Of a stretch of DNA of 64,000 nucleotides, positions 17,273-25,048 are shown piece by piece. Within the stretch, counting starts at the first letter, position 1; the number at the start of each line of letters is the position of its first letter. The notes under the pieces are model-generated. The model was not told the DNA's origin. It ran no database searches and saw nothing but the letters and a program-made list of their open reading frames with translations. The DNA comes from Streptomyces decoyicus (lineage in GTDB: Bacteria > Actinomycetota > Actinomycetes > Streptomycetales > Streptomycetaceae). The position numbers and the translations under genes were made by a program. The stretch lies in NCBI RefSeq assembly GCF_019880305.1, contig NZ_CP082301.1:4464001-4528000 (forward strand), read 5' to 3'.

Positions 17273-17959
17273 TCAGTCGTCGTCGCCGTCGTGGTCGCCG
17301 TCGTTGTCGTCCTGGTCGACGTGCTGGCCCAGGACCTTGCCGCTGGCCGCGTCGATGGTGACGTCGTGGCTCTTGTGGTCCTTGCCGAGGACGTCGACCT
17401 CCCAGACGGTGGAGCCGTTGCGGTCGTTGTCGTCGAGGCTGTAGGAGACGACGGTGCCGGGGACGGCCTTCAGGGCCTTGTCGGTGGCCTTGCCGTGGCC
17501 GATCTTGTCGGCCTTGACCAGGGCCTGGGTCTCGGCGGCGTCCTGGGCGGCGTCGTCGTCGCGGTCGGTGTGCTTGTTCAGGACCTTGCCGTTGCCGGCG
17601 TCGATGGTGACGTCGTGGTTCTTGTGGTCCTTGCCGAGGACGCCGACCTCCCAGATGAGGGAGCCGTTGCGGTCCGCGTTGTCGAGTTCGGCGGAGGTCG
17701 CGGTGCCGGGGACGGCCTCGAGTGCCTTGGCGGTGGCCTCGGACTGGCTGATCTTGTCGGCCTTGACCTGCGCGCGGTCCTTGGCGGTGTCGTCCAGGTG
17801 GCGCTCGTTCTGGGAGAGCTGGACGGAGGACTGCGGGGCCGGGCCGTCGTCGTCCGCGAAGGCGGTCGCGGCACCCGTGCTGCCGATCAGTGCGACGGCG
17901 GCGGCCGTGGCCAGGACGACGGCGCGGGGGGTGAGCGTGCGCTTGGCGGTGGCCTTCAT
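17273..17959 (-). CDS. Secreted tandem PepSY-domain protein
   Basis: A 228-residue protein with a Sec signal peptide (residues about 1-37, ending TAFADDD). Two PepSY repeats follow, each of the form K-A-D-K-I...A-L-x-A-V-P-G-T...W-E-V-x-V-L-G-K-D-H-K-x-H-D-V-T-I-D-A, and then an Asp-rich tail. PepSY domains are thought to restrain proteases or sense extracellular conditions. GGAGGAA precedes the ATG. CCTGAA direct repeats 90-125 bases upstream look like a response-regulator site; no two-component pair is adjacent. Confidence 0.88.
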   Translation of the reverse strand: MKATAKRTLTPRAVVLATAAAVALIGSTGAATAFADDDGPAPQSSVQLSQNERHLDDTAKDRAQVKADKISQSEATAKALEAVPGTATSAELDNADRNGSLIWEVGVLGKDHKNHDVTIDAGNGKVLNKHTDRDDDAAQDAAETQALVKADKIGHGKATDKALKAVPGTVVSYSLDDNDRNGSTVWEVDVLGKDHKSHDVTIDAASGKVLGQHVDQDDNDGDHDGDDD

Positions 17960-18472
17960 GGGGACGTTCCTCCGGATCGTGTGGCGTTCTGTTCCGTCGG
18001 CGGGCCCTGTTGCGCCCTTCCGACATTCACCACAGTGCCGAACCGAACCTGAACACAACCTGAAGTCCTGAAGCGCTCTTCAGGTTCCGCTCCCGGAACG
18101 GGAGAAGGAGCCGCCCCGCAGGACAGGGGCGGCATTTCTCTCCAGCGGTCCCTCCGTCCTTGCCGCCCTCGTGGGCCATGTGCGGGCCAGTGGCGCCCAG
18201 TTGGACTCCCCCAGGTCGACGTCCCAGACCGGTGCGCTAGCCGTGCCCGTAGCCGGAACGCCCTTGGAACTGTTGCCGTCGCACCTCACACCCTGGGTCC
18301 CACCGCTGACCAGTGCGTGCGGCCAACCTGTGGCCAGGATCCGGGCGGGGATGGCGGAACACGGTGCCAGGTAACGGAGATTGACGACGTGTAAGCCTGT
18401 GACCAGGGATTAGGCTCATGCGACGGCCACTCGGCCGTACCTCCACACTGATCCAGCAAGGAGCACGAACCC
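17960..18472. other. Divergent intergenic region
   Basis: About 510 bases holding the promoters of the PepSY gene and of the small secreted protein at 18473. Direct repeats at 18047-18085 are described separately. A TTGACG word lies near 18385 but no clear -10 box could be paired with it. No gene seen. Confidence 0.5.
18047..18085. promoter_or_regulatory. Direct CCTGAA repeats, candidate OmpR-type operator
   Basis: ACCTGAA occurs at 18047 and again exactly 11 bases later at 18058, followed by TCCTGAA at 18066 and an inverted TTCAGGT at 18079-18085. The 11-base period is typical of OmpR/PhoB-family binding sites. It lies upstream of the PepSY gene. Confidence 0.45.
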
Positions 18473-18883
18473 GTGCGCATATCCCGACGCATCGTCGCGT
18501 CCCTGGGCGCCGCGACCCTGGCCGCCAGCGCGCTGACCGCCGTCACCGCCGCGCCGGCCTCCGCCGCCACCAAGGTCTCCTTCGAGTTCAACCACTACGA
18601 CCCCCGCGACGAGATCCAGATATACGTCAACGGTGTCGCCAACTCCCACGTGGAGTTCCGCAACGAGGGCGACAAGCTCTGTGCCTGGGATGGCGCCGGC
18701 GACGGTGGCTACATCACCGGCAGCATTTCAAGCGGCGTCAGCGTCTCCACCAAGGGCCACAAGTCTCCGTACGATGCGTGCAAGTCCAAGAACGTAGCCG
18801 AGGGCAAGACCCTCTATCTTCAGGCGTGCTTCAAGAAGTCCGGCTTCAGCTACTGCTCCCCCAGGTACAAGGTCTGGGCGTAG
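18473..18883 (+). CDS. Small secreted cysteine-containing protein
   Basis: A 136-residue protein. Residues 1-32 are a clear Sec signal peptide ending APASAA. The mature part (about 104 residues) is beta-rich and hydrophilic, with four cysteines (LCAWD, YDACKS, LQACFKK, SYCSPR) that could form two disulfides. AAGGAG lies upstream of the GTG start and a perfect terminator follows. I do not recognise the family; an extracellular beta-sandwich protein or inhibitor is plausible. Confidence 0.8.
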   Translation: MRISRRIVASLGAATLAASALTAVTAAPASAATKVSFEFNHYDPRDEIQIYVNGVANSHVEFRNEGDKLCAWDGAGDGGYITGSISSGVSVSTKGHKSPYDACKSKNVAEGKTLYLQACFKKSGFSYCSPRYKVWA

Positions 18884-18930
18884 TACGCCTGCATCAGCGT
18901 CCTGCCCCTCCCGTGCCCGCGCCCGCGCCC

Positions 18931-18976
18931 GCCCTGCCCTCCCGCGCCCGTGCGCGGGAGGGCAGGGCCATTTTTG
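18931..18976 (+). terminator. Rho-independent terminator
   Basis: A perfect 17-bp stem (18931-18947 with 18952-18968), a 4-base loop CCGT, and then CATTTTTGC. Confidence 0.9.
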
Positions 18977-19182
18977 CATCCGGGTTCCTGTAATCCCTGC
19001 CGCGTAAGGCTTTGCTGTGCGACGGGAGGTCTATTCGGGGCAGGTATTCCTTTTCGAGGCGGTGAATTCGCTTCAGGGTGAGGCGTTCTTTTCGGCGGGC
19101 CTGAGTTGTTGTTCGGTGGCACGGTAGGGTGGGGCTGGTGGGAATGTGAATTGAATTCCAGGTGTAATGCGGGAAGTGGGTA

Positions 19183-19782
19183 GTGGTCACCGTGGGTGCG
19201 CGGAGGGTGGGGGCAGCGGGTGCGGCCCGGCGGGGAGTCGTGCTGATCCGGCGGGCCGAAGGGCGGGATGCCGGGCGGCTCACGCGGCTGGTGCGGAGTT
19301 CTCGGGCCTATGAGGGGCGGTATGCCTCGATGGTCGAGGGGTATCGGGTGGGGCCGGATTACATCGAGGCGCATCGGGTCTTTGTCGCTGTGGAGGAGAT
19401 TCCTGGTGATGAGGGTCCCGGAGAGCGGGTGTTGGGCTTCTACTCGCTCATGGTGGAGCCGGCCGAGCTGGACCTGATGTTCGTGTCGGACCAGGCGCAG
19501 GGGTACGGCATCGGGCGCCGGCTGGTCGAGCACATGCGGGGCGAGGCGCGGCGCGCCGGGATCGACAGGGTGCGGGTGGTGTCGCATCCGCCCGCCGAGG
19601 GCTTCTACCGCAGCGTGGGCGCCCGGCCCGTCGGAACGGTGCCGGCGAATCCGCCGGCGGTGATGTGGGACCGCCCGGAGCTCGAATTCCCGGTAGCTCC
19701 GGTAGCTCCGGTAGCTCCGGTTGCTCCGGAGGTTCCGGTTGCTCCGGTGGTTCCGGTGGCCGACAGCGGGGCCGGCAAGTAA
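19183..19782 (+). CDS. GNAT-family N-acetyltransferase with repeat tail
   Basis: A 199-residue protein. Residues about 20-155 form a GNAT domain: IRRAEGRDAGRLTRLV at the start, LDLMFVSDQAQGYGIGRRLV containing the acetyl-CoA pyrophosphate loop, and PPAEGFYRSVGARPVG at the end. The substrate is unknown. The last 30 residues are a Val-Ala-Pro/Val-Pro repeat encoded by a GGTAGCTCC-type minisatellite, which looks like a recent C-terminal expansion. The start codon is uncertain (GTG 19183 or 19192). Confidence 0.85.
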   Translation: MVTVGARRVGAAGAARRGVVLIRRAEGRDAGRLTRLVRSSRAYEGRYASMVEGYRVGPDYIEAHRVFVAVEEIPGDEGPGERVLGFYSLMVEPAELDLMFVSDQAQGYGIGRRLVEHMRGEARRAGIDRVRVVSHPPAEGFYRSVGARPVGTVPANPPAVMWDRPELEFPVAPVAPVAPVAPEVPVAPVVPVADSGAGK

Positions 19783-19822
19783 ATCGTTGGCCAAGCGGTC
19801 CTCTCGCATTGAGTGTGGAGGT

Positions 19823-20581
19823 GTGACGCGATCATTTGAGGAACTGGTGGCCGAGGCCGATGCCGTATCGGTCGAGGGGTGGGACTTCTCGTGGCTGGAA
19901 GGACGAGCCACGGAGGAGCGGCCCTCGTGGGGCTATCAACGGGCGATGAGTGAGCGGTTGGCGCGGGCGTCGGCCGCGTTGGACATCCAGACGGGCGGTG
20001 GCGAGGTGCTCGCCGGGGCGGCGAAGCTGCCGTCGGTGATGGTGGCGACGGAGTCCTGGGCGCCGAATGTCGCCAAGGCCACCGCGCTGTTGCATCCGCT
20101 CGGTGCGGTCGTGGTGGCCGACGCGGATGAGCCGCCGCTGCCGTTCGGGGATGCGGCGTTCGACCTGGTCACGAGCCGTCATCCGGTGACCGTGTGGTGG
20201 GAGGAGATCGCCCGCGTGCTGCGGCCCGGGGGCACGTACTTCTCTCAGCAGGTCGGACCGGCCAGCGTGTTCGAGCTGGTGGAGTACTTTCTGGGGCCGC
20301 AGCCCGAGCACGTACGGCGGTCCCGGCACCCCGAGGATGCGCTCCGGGCGGCGGAGGCGGCAGGTCTTGAGGTGGTCGAGCTGCGTGCGGAGTCGCTGCG
20401 GACCGAGTTCTTCGACATCGGGGCGGTCATCTACTTCCTGCGGAAGGTGGTGTGGATGGTCCCCGGGTTCACGGTGGAGCAATATCGGGATCGCCTGCGG
20501 GAGTTGGATGAGTTGATCCGTAGGGAGGGCGCGTTCGTCGCGCACACGACCCGCTTCCTGATCGAGGCGCGTCGGGGCTGA
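19823..20581 (+). CDS. SAM-dependent class I methyltransferase
   Basis: A 252-residue protein starting at GTG 19823 with GTGGAG upstream. It has the Rossmann methyltransferase layout: a motif I region (DIQTGGGEVLAG), an acidic motif II (VVVADADEPPLPF), motif IV (AAFDLVTSRHPV) and post-motif E-E-I-A-R-V-L-R-P-G-G-T-Y. The substrate is not evident. It starts about 40 bases after the acetyltransferase stop, so the two are probably co-transcribed. Confidence 0.88.
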   Translation: MTRSFEELVAEADAVSVEGWDFSWLEGRATEERPSWGYQRAMSERLARASAALDIQTGGGEVLAGAAKLPSVMVATESWAPNVAKATALLHPLGAVVVADADEPPLPFGDAAFDLVTSRHPVTVWWEEIARVLRPGGTYFSQQVGPASVFELVEYFLGPQPEHVRRSRHPEDALRAAEAAGLEVVELRAESLRTEFFDIGAVIYFLRKVVWMVPGFTVEQYRDRLRELDELIRREGAFVAHTTRFLIEARRG

Positions 20582-20587
20582 CTCCTG

Positions 20588-20692
20588 GCACCCGCCCTCA
20601 CCTCTGCCTCTGGCGCCCCTGCCCCTGGCGCCTCTGCCACATGGCGCCTCTGCCTCTGGCGCCTCTGCCACATGGCGCCTCTGCCTCTGGCG
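20588..20692. repeat. Short tandem repeat at the left edge of the insertion sequence
   Basis: Imperfect copies of GCCTCTGCC(A/T)C(A/T)(T/G)GGC-type units fill the space between the methyltransferase stop and the IS left end. Confidence 0.75.
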
Positions 20693-21672
20693 CCCCTAGA
20701 TGATTGAGTCCGATGTTTGTGCTGGCCGCGACCATGGCGAAGGGCGCCCGTTGGCTCGTGTGTGACGACAAACCTGGACGCCCTTCTGGCGGCACTGTAC
20801 GTGTTCATCGACGACCATGTGGCGCCACGTCGCCGGATCGGGCGACCCCCGAAACTGACAGACGCCGAACTGCTGTGCCTCGCGGTCGCCCAGGTCCTGC
20901 TGGGCTTTCCCTCGGCCCGGCACTGGATCCGCTTCGCCCACGCCCGGCTGGGGCACCTCTTTCGCTACCTGCCTCAGCAGTCCGCCTACAACAAGCGGCT
21001 CAACGCCGCCGGACCGCTGATCAGCGACGTGATCGAGGCCCTGGCCCGGCAGGTCCCGACCTGGACCGACGACCTGCGGCTGATCGACTCCACACCGCTG
21101 CCCTGCGCGGCCTCCCGCGAGACCGTCAAACGCTCCGAACTGGCCGGGCACGCCGGCTACGGCTACTGCCGCAGCCACTCCCGCTTCTTCTGGGGATTCC
21201 GGCTCTACCTGCTGACCACCGCCGAAGGCATGCCGGTGTCGTGGTGCCTGGCGAACCCCAAGCTCGGCGAACGGGAGGTGATGACCGCACTGCTGGCACG
21301 CGACCACCGCCTTGTCCGCTCCGGTCAGGTGATCCTCGCGGACAAGGGCTTCGCCGGGCGGGAGTTCGAGGCGTTCCTGACCGAGCGACTGGGCGTCCAT
21401 CTGGTGCGGCCGGACCGGAAGGGCGAGCCCGTCCGGCACGGCCGTCTCGCCCGTGTCCGTCAGTGGATCGAGGCCGTGTTCGACACGCTCAAAGGCCAGC
21501 TCAGCCTGGAACATCACGGCGGCAGAACCCTGCCCGGAGTGTTCGCCCGCACCGGCCAACGACTCCTCGCCCTCGCAGCAGGTGTCTGGCACAACTGGAC
21601 CACCGGCGCCAAGATCAAACGATCCCTGATCGCCTTCGACCACTGAGAACATCGGACTCATTCATCTAGGGG
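20693..21672. mobile_element. IS982-type insertion sequence
   Basis: A 980-base element bounded by 25-base terminal inverted repeats (20693-20717 and 21648-21672) that differ at one position; each end begins CCCCTAGATGA. It holds one full transposase gene. I see no clear target-site duplication. It sits directly after a tandem repeat and against the 3' end of the prim-pol gene. Confidence 0.88.
20762..21646 (+). CDS. IS982-family DDE transposase
   Basis: A 294-residue product if started at GTG 20762 (VTTNLDALLAALYVFIDD), the typical N-terminus of this family. The DDE catalytic residues are visible around LRLIDSTPLP (first Asp), GQVILADKGFAG (second Asp) and WIEAVFDTLKGQ (Glu). The frame is uninterrupted and lies inside intact inverted repeats, so the element may still be active. 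An in-frame ATG further upstream at 20717 lies in the inverted repeat and is less likely as the start. Confidence 0.88.
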   Translation: MTTNLDALLAALYVFIDDHVAPRRRIGRPPKLTDAELLCLAVAQVLLGFPSARHWIRFAHARLGHLFRYLPQQSAYNKRLNAAGPLISDVIEALARQVPTWTDDLRLIDSTPLPCAASRETVKRSELAGHAGYGYCRSHSRFFWGFRLYLLTTAEGMPVSWCLANPKLGEREVMTALLARDHRLVRSGQVILADKGFAGREFEAFLTERLGVHLVRPDRKGEPVRHGRLARVRQWIEAVFDTLKGQLSLEHHGGRTLPGVFARTGQRLLALAAGVWHNWTTGAKIKRSLIAFDH

Positions 21673-21685
21673 CTGCCGCTCCCTG

Positions 21686-22867
21686 TTATCCCTGCCGACG
21701 GCGGGCCGCCGAGGTGATCGTTGCGTGGGCTTCCTGTGCGGACAGGCCGGTGTGGCGGGCCGCCTCCGTCAGCCTGGCGGTGAGTTCCTGGCCGAGACCG
21801 GAGTCGTAGGCGCGGCAGGCGGCCCAGAAGAGGCGGGCATTGCGCTGGCCGGGCGGGGAGGCGCGGACGAACCGTACGAGTGCCGCGGCGGGCTGGGGCG
21901 GGACGCCGGCCGGGAACTCGCGGTGGGTGGACGGGGGCGGGGCCGTGAGGAGAGTGAGCAGGGTGCTCGGCACGGGGGCGGGGCGTTGCGGTGAGCCCGG
22001 TGCGAGGGCGTAACGCCCGTGGGCGGTGAGCGAGCCGGGGCCCACGAGGTAGCCGCCCGCGCCGCGGATGTCGACGCCGGGGGCGAGCCTGCCGACCGAA
22101 TTCGGTACGGGTGCGGAGGGCGGGCCGGTGAACCAGAGGTGGCGGCCGCCGCTGGGGGTGAGGACGGTGACCGTCGGCGGGATCGGGAAGCTGTGTTGTT
22201 CGGCGAGGAACCGGAGGGCGGTCAGGCCGTCGGCGCCGTTCTTGGTGTCGAGGTCGATGCCGATGAGGTGGTGCGGGGGCAGTCCGCAGGCGAGGCCGTA
22301 GCCGATGGCCCACGGGGCGGCGGCGAACATCCGGCGGATGGTGAGCGGGTCGGTGCCGGCGTCGTGGACGCCGTGCCCGAGCCGGCCGCACTCGCCGCGG
22401 CAGGGCGGGGCCTCGGGGTGCCCGCGGTGCGGGGACCGGATGGCCGGAAGCTTGCTGCGGGTCAGCGGGATAACGGGGTAGCCGCGTCCGGCGGCGAGGA
22501 GGGCGTGGGCGAGCGCGGCGGCGTGCGCATCCCCGGGTGGGGTGGAAGGGAGCCAGAGGGGCGGGGCGGGCCGGGTCTCAGAGCGGGCTTCGGGCCGGGC
22601 GTCAGTGTGTGGTGCGACCTGCGGATCCGGTCGGGCTTCGGCTGGCGGAGCGGCCGGCCGATCGGCCCGCGGATCCGGCCGAAATTCGGCGCACGGCTCG
22701 GCCTGCGGATCCGGTCGAACTTCGCCCCATGGCTCGGCGCGCGGATCCGGTCGGACCTCGACCCACGGCTCGGCGCGCGGCTCTCCCGGCGGCTCGGCCC
22801 GCAGGCCAGGCCACGGATCGGGCCGGTCGTCGGTCGGTGTTCCGGTATGGCGTCGGTGCATGGCCAT
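21686..22867 (-). CDS. Bifunctional DNA primase/polymerase (prim-pol) domain protein
   Basis: A 393-residue protein. Residues about 1-100 are a disordered Arg-Pro-Asp-Pro/Ala-Glu-Pro repeat. Residues about 110-300 form the prim-pol domain, with the catalytic GIDLDTK (Asp-x-Asp) and the SGGRHLWF histidine motif intact. The last 90 residues are helical. It may prime or extend DNA, perhaps in repair or in a plasmid/phage context. A LexA-like palindrome lies 11 bases before the ATG, suggesting SOS control. The 3' end abuts the insertion sequence but seems complete. Confidence 0.85.
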   Translation of the reverse strand: MAMHRRHTGTPTDDRPDPWPGLRAEPPGEPRAEPWVEVRPDPRAEPWGEVRPDPQAEPCAEFRPDPRADRPAAPPAEARPDPQVAPHTDARPEARSETRPAPPLWLPSTPPGDAHAAALAHALLAAGRGYPVIPLTRSKLPAIRSPHRGHPEAPPCRGECGRLGHGVHDAGTDPLTIRRMFAAAPWAIGYGLACGLPPHHLIGIDLDTKNGADGLTALRFLAEQHSFPIPPTVTVLTPSGGRHLWFTGPPSAPVPNSVGRLAPGVDIRGAGGYLVGPGSLTAHGRYALAPGSPQRPAPVPSTLLTLLTAPPPSTHREFPAGVPPQPAAALVRFVRASPPGQRNARLFWAACRAYDSGLGQELTARLTEAARHTGLSAQEAHATITSAARRRQG

Positions 22868-22877
22868 GGCTCTATTT

Positions 22878-22893
22878 TCGTACGAACGTTCGA
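22878..22893. promoter_or_regulatory. LexA-like (SOS) box
   Basis: TCGTACGAACGTTCGA matches the actinobacterial LexA pattern TCGAAC-N4-GTTCGA with one mismatch. It sits immediately upstream of the prim-pol gene on the minus strand. Confidence 0.55.
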
Positions 22894-23232
22894 GAAAGGG
22901 AAGGGGGGCGTGCGCGAAGCGGCCCGTGCGCCGGTTTTGTCGAGGGGGCGCGTGGAGCGCGCGGGCCTTGCGGGGGCGGGGTGTGGCGGGCCGCGGCGGG
23001 GTGTCGCGGCGCCGAGCGGTGCGTGTGACGGGGCGGCCGTGTGGCGGCGGGGGTTTACCCGGGGTTCCTCATGCTTGCGAGGGAATCGACCCGTTGCGAC
23101 GGGTCCGCCGGGGGTTGATGGGCAAGCCTGAGTGCGCGACGTCGAAGCAAGCACCGCGGTGGTCGGCCAACTGCCCGGTGAGCAAGCGGAGTTCCAGCGA
23201 TCCAGAAGTCGTGTTCCGTAGGAGGAATAGAC
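22894..23232. other. Intergenic region
   Basis: About 340 bases, very G/C-rich near 22930-23060. It must carry the promoter of the secreted protein at 23233, whose ribosome site is TAGGAGGAAT. No gene seen. Confidence 0.5.
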
Positions 23233-23538
23233 ATGGCAAGCACCCGTACAGCCCGCGTCATCGCCGTTGCCGCCGCGCTGCCCTTCGCGGCCGCGCTCTT
23301 CACCGGCGTGGCGCAGGCCGATAACGGCGGCCTTGCGAACAACGGGTCGAGTTCGGCGGCCACGAGCCAGACGGGGACCGGTGTCGCCGGCAGCAACCTC
23401 GGCAACTCGACCACCGGTCAGCAGGTCGCCAATGGCGCCGGCGCCTCCAACCAGAACAACACCGCGAGCGTGAACGGCTCCGGCCCCACGCGTATCGACC
23501 AGACCAACGCCACCGTCAACTTCACCAACCTCTGGTGA
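23233..23538 (+). CDS. Small secreted Asn/Gly/Ser/Thr-rich protein
   Basis: A 101-residue protein. Residues 1-29 are a Sec signal peptide ending GVAQA. The mature 72 residues contain no cysteine and are dominated by Asn, Thr, Ser, Gly and Gln (for example NNGSSSAATSQTGTG and GASNQNNTASVNGSG), then end NFTNLW. A strong GGAGGA site precedes the ATG, so it is probably well expressed. It is neither a chaplin nor a rodlin by motif. The composition would suit a surface or amyloid-like matrix protein, but that is inference. Confidence 0.75.
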   Translation: MASTRTARVIAVAAALPFAAALFTGVAQADNGGLANNGSSSAATSQTGTGVAGSNLGNSTTGQQVANGAGASNQNNTASVNGSGPTRIDQTNATVNFTNLW

Positions 23539-23570
23539 GCCGGCCCGCCGCCTGGGGAAGCGGCGACTGA

Positions 23571-23630
23571 CCGAAGGGGGCATCGAAGGGTGCACCGAAG
23601 GGTGAGTCGAAGGGCGAATCGAAGGGTGAG
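23571..23630. repeat. Short GAAGGGTGA-type tandem repeat
   Basis: Five imperfect copies of a 12-base unit (TCGAAGGGTGAG-like) follow the small secreted-protein gene. Confidence 0.75.
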
Positions 23631-23693
23631 ACGTCAGGGCCGGTAGGGAGAGAATGGGGATTCTCCGGGGTTCACAGCGCCGACCTTGACAGT

Positions 23694-23728
23694 GAGCGGG
23701 TTTCTGACGGACAGTCAGAAACCCGCTC
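23694..23728 (+). terminator. Terminator hairpin
   Basis: A perfect 15-bp stem (23694-23708 with 23714-23728) and a 5-base loop, between the secreted-protein gene and the igr-like operon. Confidence 0.8.
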
Positions 23729-23794
23729 GCTCGTTCGTATGCCCGGACCTTCCTGCGGGCCGGGCGTGCGGCCACCAGAAGGGGAGCCGCCGAC

Positions 23795-25048
23795 GTGCAC
23801 CTCGCCCCGACCGCGCGCCAGGAGCAATTGCGCACTGAACTGCGCACGTACTTCCGCGAGTTGCTGCCGGACGGGCCGGTCGAAGACCCCGCGGCGCAGC
23901 GTGCGGTGTTACGCCGGATCGGTGCCGACGGCATGCTGGGACTGGGCTGGCCGACCGCGTACGGAGGGCAGGGCCGCGGTCCCGGCGAACAGTTCGTCTT
24001 CTTCGACGAGGCGTACCGCGCGGGCGCCCCGGTCTCGATGGTCACCCTCAACACCGTCGGACCGACCCTGATGAAGTACGGCACCCGGCAGCAGAAGGAC
24101 TACTTCCTGCCGCGGATTCTCAGCGGCGAGCTCGTCTTCGCGATCGGCTATACAGAACCCGAGGCCGGCACCGACCTCGCCGCGCTCCGCACCCGCGCGG
24201 TGAAACGGACGGGCGAGGGTGAGGTCCCGATGACCGACGACGACACCCACGCCGACCCCGCCGGCCCCGGCCGCCCCGATGGCTACGACGCCCAGGACGC
24301 CCACGACGCCCACTGGCTGATCAACGGCGTCAAGAGCTTCACCAGCAACGCCCATCAGGCCGACTGGATCTGGCTCGCCTGCCGCACCGACCCCGGCGCC
24401 CCCAAGCACAAGGGCATCTCGATCATCCTCGTGCCCACCGACGTCCCCGGTTTCTCCTGGACGCCGATCGAGACGGTCGGCGGGCTGACGACCACCGCCA
24501 CCTACTACGACGGCGTACGCGTCCCGGCCGGGAACCTCGTCGGCGAGGAGAACGCCGGCTGGAGGCTGATCACCAATCAACTCAACCATGAACGCGTGGC
24601 GTTGGCCGCCATCGGCATGCAGGCCGAGGAAGCCTTCGACGCGGCGCTGGCCCATGCCCGTACGCCGGAACCGGCGAGCGGCGAGCGGCCCGCCGACCGC
24701 CCATGGGTGCGGTCCCGGCTCGCCGAGGCGCACGCCCGGCTGGCCGCCACCCGGCTGCTGAACTGGCGGCTGGTCGGCGACGTGGGCGCCGGGACGCTGA
24801 GCCCCGGCGACGCCAGCGGGGTCAAGTTCGCAGGTACGGAGAGCACCGTCGAGGTCTATCGGATGTGCCAGGAGGTGGTGGGCGACGCCGCCCTGGTGCG
24901 GGCCGGCTCGCCGGGCGCCTTCGGGGACGGCGAGCTGGAACGGATGAACCGTGCGGCGCAGATCAACACCTTCGGGGGCGGAGTCGGCGAGGTCCAGCGG
25001 GAGATCGTCGCGACGATGCGGCTGGGGATGCGGAGGGGGCGGCGATGA
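23795..25048 (+). CDS. chsE2: Acyl-CoA dehydrogenase, FadE29/ChsE2-like
   Basis: A 417-residue flavoprotein, first gene of a five-gene operon matching the mycobacterial igr operon. It carries FAIGYTEPEAGTDLA and IWLACRTDPGAPKHKGISI, which I recall as close to FadE29. It also has the late TFGGGVGEVQREI motif. In Mycobacterium, FadE28 and FadE29 form a heterotetramer that dehydrogenates the 3-carbon steroid side-chain CoA ester. An Asp/His-rich 25-residue insert follows residue 137. GTG start with GGGGAG upstream. It overlaps the next gene by ATGA. Confidence 0.85.
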   Translation: MHLAPTARQEQLRTELRTYFRELLPDGPVEDPAAQRAVLRRIGADGMLGLGWPTAYGGQGRGPGEQFVFFDEAYRAGAPVSMVTLNTVGPTLMKYGTRQQKDYFLPRILSGELVFAIGYTEPEAGTDLAALRTRAVKRTGEGEVPMTDDDTHADPAGPGRPDGYDAQDAHDAHWLINGVKSFTSNAHQADWIWLACRTDPGAPKHKGISIILVPTDVPGFSWTPIETVGGLTTTATYYDGVRVPAGNLVGEENAGWRLITNQLNHERVALAAIGMQAEEAFDAALAHARTPEPASGERPADRPWVRSRLAEAHARLAATRLLNWRLVGDVGAGTLSPGDASGVKFAGTESTVEVYRMCQEVVGDAALVRAGSPGAFGDGELERMNRAAQINTFGGGVGEVQREIVATMRLGMRRGRR

